Below, in pieces: positions 1 to 10,065 of a DNA stretch of 64,000 nucleotides (position 1 is its first letter; each line of letters opens with the position of its first letter). Position numbers and translations under genes: made by a program. The notes beneath the pieces were generated by a model. The model worked only from the letters and a program-made list of their open reading frames with translations. It was not told the origin of the DNA and ran no database searches. The DNA comes from Botryosphaeria dothidea (lineage: Eukaryota > Ascomycota > Dothideomycetes > Botryosphaeriales > Botryosphaeriaceae). The DNA lies in NCBI GenBank assembly GCA_011503125.2, contig WWBZ02000001.1:1364001-1428000 (forward strand), in the 5' to 3' direction.

Positions 1-1480
1 CCGGTTCGGAGACATGAGAGGACCTGGGTTGAAAAGCTGAGAGCAAAAGATCAAGTGTCTCACGCCAAATTGTCTACGCAGGTCGCAAAGGTCTGTCTGG
101 AACATCTTGGCCAAGATGCAAGATAGACAGTGGCGCTGGGAATGGATCGCTTCTTGCCATTCAGCCTTCGAGAGACCACTCACGGATGCGATATGGTGCT
201 GACATGTTTCGCAAGACACTGCTGGCAGAGTCTCGTCCATGCTGTGAGCTGCTTACTGATCGCGTCAAGTGATTGTCCTGTTGCGATAGAAGCAGAACTG
301 ATGTCGACGTAGTAAAGTAAAGCCACGGAGTGTCCATTCAGAGTGGGCGCAGCCTAGGCCGTCTGTGAAAGCTCCCGTATGGGGCCGGTGGTGTTGTCTA
401 GATGGATCTCGATCAACTGTTGAGAATTCTACAAGGCTTGAGACATTTAGCCTTGCGGATGAATCCACACATCACACCTCGCACGCAAATTCATATCGTA
501 GGAGCTGCGATCTCAGACGACCCGCTGTGCACGCAACGTACTGGGCCGGATGACTTGAAGTACCATGGACAGGTCCTAAAAGATATTGTTGCTCAAAGGA
601 AGGGAGTAGCTTGGCTTTGTGTCTGAAGGCGAGGCTGGCACGATAGCTTGCGGCTTATCTGCTTCCTTGTTTAAAGGGTGTAGATAACTCAAGCAAGGAT
701 GTATTTACACATTCTGGAGTGGCTCGGGTGCGTAGCAGTCATCTCCCGTAATCGCTTGAGATCTTCAGATACATTGCAGACCTCACAAGAGGCTTGAGTA
801 AACGAGTGCTGAGAAAATTCTTCTCCAGAAGACCGCAAATCTCCTACCAGTTACGGAACGGAGCATGCGCTTACAGGATCCTTGTCGCATATCCCAGCAG
901 TACCTCGCGCCCACTCCCTCACCCAACTCTCGGCCATCTCTCACCCACCCCAAACAACACCCTCACGCCTCAATCCCTGACCTCCCTCTCCTTAGGAACC
1001 CCCAAATTCCCCTCCACCACATCCCTCCCCATAGACCAAGCAAATTCGACTCCTGGTGGTGTGCAGAAACAGGGCTACACGAACAAGGGTTCTCTTCATG
1101 CAACGTGTCGCCGCTTTCGTCTCTGACCGCAGCACGTCAAGGCCTCAGCCGCCTCCCCAGCCATCCACTTTTTTTTTCTCTCTCTCGACAGCCTCACACG
1201 CACACAGCCCATCAAACCTGCATACACATACAGTGGGGCGAGGCGGCTGACTCCTGCGAAGGGGAATTCCCGATGATCCCTAAAAAAAAAGAAAAACGAT
1301 AGAATTGCGCGTCCCACTCTCGCGCGGTGATGCCGGGTGCATCTTTTTCGTCTGGCCCCCGTTATTGCGCGTGTGCTTGCTGCGAGTTTGCCGAGTCTAA
1401 CGATCCTCGGAAACATAGCGCCGCGGGGAAGCGGGTGCGAGAGAGAGAAAAGTCCGAACGACACTCGACTTGTTTTTTTC

Positions 1481-1503
1481 CTTCTTCTTCTTCTTCTTCT
1501 TCT
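1481..1503. repeat. CTT trinucleotide microsatellite
   Basis: About seven and a half uninterrupted CTT units follow a short T run. The tract lies in non-coding DNA. On the minus strand it would read as a poly-Arg, poly-Lys or poly-Glu run depending on frame, which explains the long spurious minus-strand frames here. Confidence 0.9.
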
Positions 1504-1904
1504 GCACGATGCGACCGGTGAGATAGGGAGGGTGAGTGTGTCTGGGCCCCCAATACTGGGACGGGACGGGGCGGGATGGGCGGGAGAGCGGCAAAGGCGG
1601 TCCGATGCATCTTCGCAATCGCGACGGCATGCCTGCTGCTGTTCTTCCCTCTGGCTGCGAGGTGCCCGGTGAGTGAGGATCGGATCGATCTTGATGCCTA
1701 CGGCCGCCGCGATTGCTACTGGCAGGGGCGAAGTAGGGGTCGTGGTACCTTTCCGTACAGCGTCAGGAAGAGATAGAGTGTTGTCCGTCAGAAGGGAACC
1801 ACGGTTGAGCCATTTGGAATGGGGTATGGTAGAGCGTGGGTCTTCCTTGGGCTGAGATGGGTAGGAGAGATCGCGACTGTTTGCTTGGCTGTGCGATGTG
1901 ATGT

Positions 1905-2183
1905 TTGGTCGGAGATGGAACGGCGCTGAATGTGCGTCAGACGGCATTGGAGGAGGAGGACTGCCTTACGATGAAATGCCCGGGAGAAGAGTGCCCGTGG
2001 GCAAGAAAGCCGTGGATGAAATGCCCATGGACGGATTGCCCGCGGTTGGGATCAATTTCGATTGCGATGCCATCCGGTGCTGGTTGGCCTGTCCGCATGG
2101 ATGTGAGGTGCCCTTTGCAATGCAACCATAATCCTTGTCCCGCATGCATTCACCGAAAACTCATCGACTGCCCGTCTGTGTAA
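1905..2183 (+). CDS. Possible small Cys-Pro-rich protein (92 codons)
   Basis: Open frame of 92 codons with 10 cysteines, seven of them followed by proline (KCP, ECP, KCP, DCP, RCP, PCP, DCP). The middle part is built from five 15-bp units that read as C-P-G/W-x-x pentapeptides, one unit having K in place of C. No signal peptide is visible at the N-terminus and I recognise no family. Further TGCCC words continue downstream of the stop but in another frame, so the frame may be a chance product of a repeat or a decayed gene. Treat as tentative. Confidence 0.22.
   Translation: MVGDGTALNVRQTALEEEDCLTMKCPGEECPWARKPWMKCPWTDCPRLGSISIAMPSGAGWPVRMDVRCPLQCNHNPCPACIHRKLIDCPSV
1977..2051 (+). repeat. 15-bp tandem minisatellite (five units)
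   Basis: Units begin at 1977, 1992, 2007, 2022 and 2037. Four start with TGCCC; the unit at 2007 is degenerate. The rough consensus is TGCCC followed by a purine, then TGG and a purine-rich tail. The TGCCC word recurs at 2109, 2169, 2184, 2225, 2291 and 2331, with the first three spaced by 72, 60 and 15 bp, so the array seems to fade out downstream. Confidence 0.7.
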
Positions 2184-3219
2184 TGCCCTCGCTGCAGCAG
2201 TCGGAATTGAACCAAAGTATCCACTGCCCTCCAGCGGCTGTTACCGCGGGCAGTCTAACCCCAAATGCTGTGGCACTGGTGTTGGATGACTGCCCGTGCT
2301 GCAACTGTCAAGGATAGTGAAGAGAAATACTGCCCGCAGTCGAATGCATATTTGCACACCCGGACCTACAGAGGAAAGAAGCACGAGAAACGGGCTGTTT
2401 CACGAGTGCAGTGAGTCATGAGTTGTGATACCCTGCATGGAACGCGCAGGAAAACAAGACTCGGGGAGATCGGGATGCACCCGATCCTTGGTCCCGATCC
2501 GCAGAAGGCTGATGGACTCAGGAACAATATTGGGATGAGGCGAGAACGGTTGCCGGCAGGGACGGGACAACTGCCAGGGGTTGAAGAAAAAAGAAAAGAA
2601 ATCTGGCCACAACGGTCTTTTCGAGCATTCATGGGACGGGAAACCTGATCGCCTTGCATTCGAGGAGGCACGAGATATGCAAGCATAGACGGGGATACTA
2701 AATCTGTTGTGCATGAGGCGGCGGTCTGCGTGGATCAAGGAGGCAAAGACGGCCTACTCCATCTCCATGAGACGAGGCAAACGCTGTACGCACCCGCAAC
2801 GGCGGCGGTTCGCATGTGGCCTGCCGCTGCATACACGGCGCCCAGCAGCGGTGAATGCTCGAGACCTCTGGATCATCCATGCGCGGTGAATTCCGCTTAC
2901 GACTGGGGATGCTCGCAGATGCCCATCTGGCCTGATGAGATTGAGCGCTGTTGCACACGCAAGGAGTCGTGATGAAGTCGGCTAAAAACAACATCATAGA
3001 TCGAATCAATAGGCTGCGGATGACTGCATTGTTGGTAGATGTGGATGCTGTGAAAGCGTGATTTAGGTGCATATCCGCTCTTTGATGCCTGCGTATTGGC
3101 AGATCCTGATGGTGGGAGGCTCTGTGCATGAGGACTGCATCCTCAGCCCAATGCTGAGCCGTGGATGATGGGAGAAAAGGCCTCATGCAGATGCTTTAGT
3201 TTGGGGCAGTGATGGGCTG

Positions 3220-3271
3220 TGCATGAAAAACCGGCAGCAGGAGCGTCAGCTGAAAGCCGGCGCTTCATGCA
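3220..3271. repeat. Imperfect inverted repeat
   Basis: Arms of 16 nt at 3220-3235 and 3256-3271 match at 13 of 16 positions, with a 20-nt loop. Both arms contain TGCATGA or its complement, and the same word recurs at about 2711, 3123 and 3183. No gene is adjacent, so it is not clearly a terminator; it may be a trace of a small mobile element. Confidence 0.4.
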
Positions 3272-5466
3272 GATATGACGGTATTTTCGTAAAGCGGGTA
3301 GCTGCTTTTATTGATTCCAGGCGAGCCTTTCCGCTGAGGTATGGAGAATAGGCGCTAAGTGAAACGTCACGGCCACATAGACGAGCTTACACCGTTGACC
3401 GATAGTGCGGGTGCGGCTGATGGATCTGCCATGCATTTGCTCTGACGAGTCAGCTGCTTCTAAGTGTACATTCGCCTAACAACGGGCATTACAGGCGCTC
3501 AGACAGCCTCGGTATCCACACTCGCAACTAGCCGTGCAGCGCACTCTTGGAGCACCCTCTGAAGTGTGTTATCTGGCCAATGTTGGGTGTCTGTGTACGG
3601 TCTTGGCGGGAACTGCATGACGCACGCCTGGGCCAGATATTGGACAATCGGGCGAGGATGAGCACTGAAACTCCGTGACCACAAAGCTTGCAGGGTCGAC
3701 GATATTGCTGGGGTCGGAGTGATGCAGTAGCGAGTGTCCAAGTGAATTCGAGGGAATGAATTGACGCGACCGTAGCGAAGGGACGGTCAATCCCATGTGC
3801 GACAATCGAGGGCAGGACTGAGCTGAATCTCATATCCGTCGCAGTCAGCCATCACAGGAGAGTGCCACCTAAAATTCTCCACCGTTGGTAACATTTCGGA
3901 GAAGACCAGGGTCGGGCCGTCCCAGGCATGGAGTTCAAAGAAGGTTCCGCGCGGTGTTGATAATCCTCTGCGTCAGGGCACACTGCTGCAGTACCGACAA
4001 CGTGGTGCAACAATGTGTTGCACAAGCTGACATTAGCTTGCCTTGGCATGCATGACGAATCGCCCGGCACTCGTGGCTGTCAACCACGGCCTGGGACTTC
4101 CAGAAGCCCGGCTGAGACCGTTCCACCTTGCCATGCCCTTGGTAGGGGCCCTAAAACCCCAGAACCCGGCTTGAAATCGTCAAAAAACTGCAGGAACAGG
4201 TCGAAAATCGAGGGTGAAGGAAAACGATGGTGAGTTGGGCAGTCACACTGACAAGGGTGTTTTCCAAATAGCCTGTAGTACGGAGGAAGGGAAAGGGTTG
4301 CACTGTGCCACGGTTGAGGGCAGCCAAGATGCCCTGTACTACGGCCATAGTGTAGGTGTGTGACGACCTGCATCTGGGCTGCAGGGCAGTGAGTTTCGTG
4401 ACGGTACGATACTGGTGGTGATGATTACGTGTTGAAACAGTACTGAGTAATGAAATGTGTGCGATGTTGCACGTAATCAGACGCAATTCTACGAAATGGG
4501 TGACGGGGATGAGATGCAGGACGGAAATGCACTTGCATTCTTCAGCTTTGGTTCATGTCGATTGACGGCCATGCAGCAGTCCAGACTAAGAGATGTGATC
4601 ATTCAGTCTCTGGCGGCGGAGCCTTGCAGGTCCATGTGCGCGACGTTGCTGCTTCTGTGCAACTTTGATGGGAACTGTTCGGATGGGCCGGGAATAGCCT
4701 TGCTTGGGATTGCGGGTATAGCAGGTTTTCCCAGTAACTTGACCAGACTGTCATGCATGTAGCGAGGTGAATGAGGCCACTGGTGTAGCTGGAAGCAGAG
4801 TATGAGCATGCTGGCGTGAGCAAACTTCAGAGTTCCGCTGTTCGAAGTGCCTAGCCGGGCCTCAAAGCCAAGGCGACTATGGAAAAAATGAAGCAAAATG
4901 CATGTTTGCTTGCTATACTTGCTCAAAGAAGGCTCCAATTGATGTTCTGTGCTACGCGCACGCGACCATTCTCAGCAAGACGATGGGTGCATGAAACTTC
5001 CATGTAAGAGTGGGCACATGGTGTGTGCCATTTGCCTAATACGACAATGTTTACGCAATTGTGCTACCGCGCGGCATGCAACACCGGCGAAGCGCGCGGC
5101 GGATCCATGGAGGGAAGGGTGGAGTAGTCGAATCAAGCGTCGAACCAGAGCAACCTAGCGGAGTAGTGACGGAGAGGCGCAGGAGATGTAGCACAAGCAA
5201 TCTATTTGAGCGTGATGAGATTCGTAGAACAGCCGCAGTTGGCGCCCATGAAGTCATCGGATAAAGACAGGAGCATACAAGAAGTAATCCTTTGAGGCAG
5301 GGCATTCAATCGAAGCTCGAGTTTTTGGTACGCTAATTGCAATTGCCGCAAGCCTTCGCAGAGGAATCAAAGCGATTACCTGCTCCTGCATACGAGTGAG
5401 TCGCAGCCATCCATGTGATGGAATTCCCAAGTGTACGGATTTGATATTGTGATACAGCAGGAACCA

Positions 5467-5844
5467 TCACTCCAATTCGCGGAGCCCATCCAGAAGCGCC
5501 TCGGTCGATCTTGCGAGAGACTTCTTTGATGGAGAGGCAGTCGGACGATCAGCAGGCACATCGGTTGCAGTCTTTTCCTCTCTCTCACGGCGGAGCGTTT
5601 CCTGGGCCTGCTCATAGCTGCCGAGGTCACGCACATTCTCGAAACCCAATGACCTCAGTGATTCGAGAGCAATGCCTGAGCGGCGGCCGGAACGACAATA
5701 GAGGGTGATGTCATCTTGCTTTGCGACTCCAGGGCGTGATGTGAGTTGAGCAATGTCCTGGTACTCGATGTTGATGGCGCCGTCGAGGAAACCAGTTGCG
5801 AATTCCGCCGGCGTCCGGACATCAACGAGCAGAGAATTTGGCAT
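5467..5844 (-). CDS. Single-domain rhodanese-like sulfurtransferase
   Basis: A 125-residue protein with one rhodanese domain. Residues 1-30 carry the opening motif VDVRTPAEFATGF, and the active-site loop is YCRSGRRSG with the catalytic cysteine at about residue 50, which would carry the persulfide. The domain is complete by about residue 85. The last 40 residues are polar and Ser/Thr-rich, probably disordered. I chose the ATG at 5844 because it begins directly at the conserved domain; an upstream in-frame ATG would add 35 residues that do not resemble the family. No intron is needed. No targeting signal is obvious, so a cytosolic role in sulfur transfer or cyanide/thiol handling is inferred from family. 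It stands alone, with more than 3 kb of empty DNA on either side. Confidence 0.9.
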   Translation of the reverse strand: MPNSLLVDVRTPAEFATGFLDGAINIEYQDIAQLTSRPGVAKQDDITLYCRSGRRSGIALESLRSLGFENVRDLGSYEQAQETLRREREEKTATDVPADRPTASPSKKSLARSTEALLDGLRELE

Positions 5845-8800
5845 GATTGCGGTTGAATGAAGCTCTAACTTGATTCGAAGAGGCCAATGAAGGCATTGGC
5901 CGTGAATTTTGGCTCGGTGCTTTGTCTCGGTGTTGCAGCCGGTAAGCACAGCCGCGGATGAGGAAGAGGATCATCGTGAAGAAGAAAGGATGCAGCGGAA
6001 GTCGGATTATCTAGGACCGCCTCGAGCCCCGTTAGCTAATCCACGTAAGACCTCGGAGTCCATTCCGAGAGGCGCTAATAGGCGGCGCCTGCACCCCTGC
6101 GCACGTAACAGCAACACCCCTGCTCGCCCACCTCGGCAACTCCAATACTCCACGACGGTTTTGATGTTCCCATCCGAAAATAAAGTGCGCAACACCACAG
6201 CGCAACGCCTGGTTCCCAAATAAAAGAGTTTGAATTGGCCAAATCTAACTGCGGCCAATTGTGCATGATCGAGTGTATTTTGGGAAAGCTCGCTTCGCTC
6301 TTGCATGGTCGTTTGTTTGGTTGAAAATAAGAGCCTCGATATCGAGCACGCGTCCAGAGTGAAAAGACCTCGTCACTGCGTATGCCCGCTGTTATTGCGC
6401 CCGTAGTCCTCTTAAAGAGCCCGTGTCCTTTGTAGAATCAGCTCTAAGGCAACGAGCAAATGATATTTCGCGTTCATAGTGTGTAGCGCCTACAGCTCAG
6501 TAAAGACGGGCACTTGAATTATGTCTTGCTCCATCGTCTTCCGGTGAAACAGAAATTTACGGAACAACCTTGGCATCTTCCCGTCTCTCGCGTATATCCG
6601 TTCACTTCGTCTCACGGATGGAAAGGCTGCGCTGCCCTCGTTTCCATGTTGTTTGATTTGAATGAGCACATCAAGCGTCTCCCCTCGTCCGACTACTCCT
6701 ATCTCCTCGCTTTGGAGCATCGGGAAATTTTGCTGACGGTGCCGAATCAAGTCACCACTCGCCGCCAGAGTGCGGGCTGGTGTGCTTGTCGGACCTCGAA
6801 AGTAATCCGTTCTGGGCAACCCCATGCGCCGGCAGTCGTCAAGAACTGATCGATTCGGAAGTCGGTTCGACGTCGGCTGCACCCTTAGAGACGGGGGTGT
6901 ACGGTTTGTCAAACTCTCAGAGATATTGACAGGGCTCCGCTTCGCCAGTGGAGCAACAAACTTCAACGTCGCGCACTGCGGCCTGTAAGTGCCGGGCATC
7001 TCCCTTGGACGGCTCAAAGGCCGAACCCTCAGCCAAACGATTGCGACGGAACGGTGAGGAGCATGCAGGTAGTCCCTACATTTGCCTTTCATTTTATCCC
7101 GTTGCCTTTTGTGTTGGATGTCATTGTGGGGCAATCGCTTTGAAGGCTTAGGGCCGCTTAGGGCGTCAGCCACACCTCAATCGATACTGGACACCCAGTC
7201 CACGGAAGTCTAGTGATGGCAGTAGAAGGATAGGCGCCGAAACACGTCAATATTGTTCTGGAAGGACAATCAGGACATGGCAGGGTAGGTTTGTGTCGGC
7301 GTAGTGGGTGCAGGGACGGGAAGATGGGAAAAGCAACCACCTGTGGGTCAAGGGTAATGAAGGCTCGGTTGGTGCGAAGGTGCTGTGGTGTTTGCTTTGG
7401 CGGGGAAGCGGCCTTTAGTACGGACATCAAAGCCGACAGCACTCCCTTGGCTCCGGGTAAGCAATTATGCCGCTGATGTGACGTCGGGAGGGGCGATGAA
7501 ATCCTTAAAGCACGCATGTCCCCGCTGAATGGCTCTTGTAATTGAATAGCCTGGTGCATCCTACTGCTCCGTCCACATACACGAACGAAGCATCCTGCCG
7601 GCCGTTCAGGGTGGAACGCAGGGTTTGACCGCCCGGCCTGCGGGTATTTCGATAGGAAGAAGCAAAGCAGCAAGGACCGTGTCTGAAGAAGCATGCATGA
7701 GTTGGACTAGGCCGTAAATGGTATGGTACTGGCAAGCGGTGGCTCGCCGGGAACGTATCAGCGCTCAAAGAGTCAGCGCGTAGATGGCTGACACACCCCG
7801 TCTCGCACGCAGAGATGGCACCTGTTAGACGTTTAGTCGTTTCGAATCCTCAACGAATCAATTACGGCTGCATGCATCCATGCCTTCTTGGATGATGTAG
7901 TGGTTTCCAGCTTCCGGGCCGCCGCACGTGGCCTCCGGATCTTGTTCCGCCAACTTAAGTATAAGAAAGGACAACGCCTGGCGCAGGCGTCGCCACAGGT
8001 AAGCCGCTCTCAACAATCCTCAGACTCACTACCACAAAACCTGACTGATGAAATGAAATGGGTGAATCAATCATAATGAGTCAATGAATGACTGAATTCT
8101 TGAGTAACTGGAGACTATCTGCAGCTAAATAGACACGACTGACAAGTCATCAGGCTAATGACAAATACCAAAAACAGTGTTGATACCAGAATGGTCGAAC
8201 TTGCGTATGAAACCTGATACATGAGTATTGCAGATCAGGTTACAGCTGATCTCAATTTCCATCACTGACTTTTTTTTTTTCGCAATCGAGCCATGCTTAC
8301 CATTCAGGCGATGCGTGTCTCCGCAGAGAGAACAGAAGCCCTCGTACCCGTCGACGCATCTTTTACCCGGACCCTCGGACGCCGCTCCCCAGGCCTGGCC
8401 CACGTCGCCTTGTGTTCCGTGACCTGCAGGGTCCGCTTTAGTTGCAGCACGCCCGACTTCCTTGCACCAGCACACCGTCGACAGGATGAGCGCGTCTTGA
8501 TGTTGGCATCGCTACCGCATTACTAGCGGAACGGACCCAACATTCTTGCACTGCCTTGATCATAGGAAGCCTTGCAATCCATCTCGCTTCTAGCTAGTGT
8601 TAGCAGCAACCCAACCGACCGAGGCCATGGACTGGTACATGAGCGGCCTACACAGAACTGCCTGTTCCCACGTCACCATCAGAGCTCGACTGCATCGGAT
8701 ACACCCCGTCAATGGACATGGATCTACGTGCTGTGTTAGGCGGCCAGAGAGACGCGGATGTCTATTATTGGAGTTAGTCTAGAAGAGCCGGGGGAAAGAG

Positions 8801-9301
8801 AGGAAATAACCCGTCGATATGTATAGCACCACATGCGCGCCACACCTGGGACCTTGCACCACCGAGGGGTATGCGTTCGACATAACCACGGTAGCTACAC
8901 GCCGTGAGGAAACGACCAACGTGGTTCCCGCGCTATAGTAGCACCTCATGGCACACGATCCACTCCCCTCTCCCGTTAACGCCACGCCGTTCAGGTGGTG
9001 AACGGCAATTGTTTCGCTGAGAGACATCCTTGTGCCAACTGTTTGTCGGCAAAAGAAAGCCACGCACTCACCTCAATTGGGACGTTATTGAGCTCCTCCT
9101 GCCAAAGGCCCGGGTTCACTTGTGTTACTGATGGAATGCATGGACCGTAGTGGAGGCCATGGGCCTGGAATGACTCTTCCTTTGTTCTCTTTGTTCACTC
9201 ATATCTCCAAGACTATTGGCAGATTAGCTCTAATAGCTCGCTTAACGAGCAGAGCTTGGCAGTTGGGTATATCAACCCCTGCCAACTCTCTCTTCAATCG
9301 A
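5845..9301. other. Intergenic, nothing recognised
   Basis: Several frames of 60-230 codons occur on both strands, but none shows family similarity, splice-supported extension or consistent codon choice. The longest (6490-7173 minus, 227 codons; 7158-7694 minus, 178 codons) look like chance frames. Confidence 0.5.
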
Positions 9302-10065
9302 TCATCCTTTCGCACCACATCCATCAGTTACATCTGGCATCCACGACGGCGAAGCTTTCTTGCCGGATGTGTCGAACTCGAGGCTATCTGCCGTCGCCGC
9401 GCTGGAGGGCGAGGCCACGGAGGCATCGTCTACGGTCACCGTAGGGACGCGGTGCGCTGGGCTAAATGTCTGATTAGAGGCAGCATTGACACCCAGGGCA
9501 GCATGGACGTCGTCTTCTATTCTGAGGGTATGCGCAACATCAGCTGTGGCGCGAAAGCGCGCGGTAGCTAGTTGGCGGGCCAGGGTGACGGCGGCATTCT
9601 CGTCGGCGGTGGAACCTATGCCCATGATGATGTCCTTCAGGTCGTCTACCTCGGTCTCCAGGTGCCGGATGCGTTGCTTTAGAGCCGAGGTGCGTCTCTG
9701 GTCTCCTGCGGCGTCATAGGCGCAACCGGGGCGTTTCTTCACGAGGCACGGCGTACATACGGGACGCGTGCCGTCACACTAACGAGGTGTCAGCGCTGGG
9801 CGTTGGGAAGAGTGCAAGAACTAACCTTGTGCTTGCGCTGTTGGCACGACTGGCAGGCGACGGGAGTGACATTGGTGCGCTTGGGCGGTCGTGAACGTTG
9901 TGTTGGCAGCGACTCACGGCGGCCAAGGGGGTCGGTGGGATGATGCTCAGCAGCGACAGCTCCGGCCGAAGCAGAGGAAATGGGACGTACGCTACCACGG
10001 GACCCGAAAGGCCCGAGAAGGGGCTGGATGGAGGCATGGTTGCCAGTGTTGAACGGGACGGACAT
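9302..10065 (-). CDS. Short Zn(2)Cys(6) DNA-binding protein
   Basis: Two exons, 10065-9826 and 9778-9302, joined across a 47-bp intron (GTTAGT...GTTAG), give 238 residues. The zinc cluster is split by the intron: CQSCQQRKHK ends exon 1, and CDGTRPVCTPC plus a final Cys follow in exon 2. Six cysteines are spaced 2-6-6-2-7, within the fungal C6 pattern. A leucine-containing coiled-coil linker (about residues 103-125, LKQRIRHLETEVDDLKDII) follows, as usual for dimerising members. The usual several-hundred-residue fungal transcription-factor middle region is missing: the protein ends about 110 residues after the coiled coil. A further splice near codon 228 (GTAACTG...GGCAG) is possible but yields no recognisable domain. 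It is either a naturally short regulator or a truncated one. Its target is unknown. Confidence 0.8.

Larger units (their letters stand above)
1..5466. other. Gene-poor stretch, no recognised conserved gene
   Basis: I find no open frame here that matches a protein family I know, and no exon chain with convincing splice sites. Contents that can be pointed to are a CTT microsatellite near 1.48-1.50 kb, a 15-bp tandem repeat near 2.0 kb inside a Cys-rich small frame, and a small inverted repeat near 3.2 kb. A 283-codon minus-strand frame at 1096-1947 is low complexity (it reads the CTT tract as poly-Arg) and is not accepted as a gene. Decayed mobile DNA is possible, but no transposase or reverse transcriptase motif was seen. 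Confidence 0.5.

Noticed and set aside
1096..1947. 283-codon minus-strand open frame
   Set aside because: It contains poly-Arg and poly-Phe runs from microsatellite and homopolymer tracts, with no domain and no splice-supported structure.
1905..2051. 15-bp repeat considered as a CRISPR array
   Set aside because: Unit length, lack of spacers and eukaryotic context exclude it.
3220..3271. Inverted repeat considered as a transcription terminator
   Set aside because: Fungal RNA polymerase II genes do not use such hairpins and no gene ends next to it.
7815..7860. tRNA B-box-like word (GTTTCGAATCCT)
   Set aside because: No matching A box, acceptor stem or anticodon arm could be folded around it.
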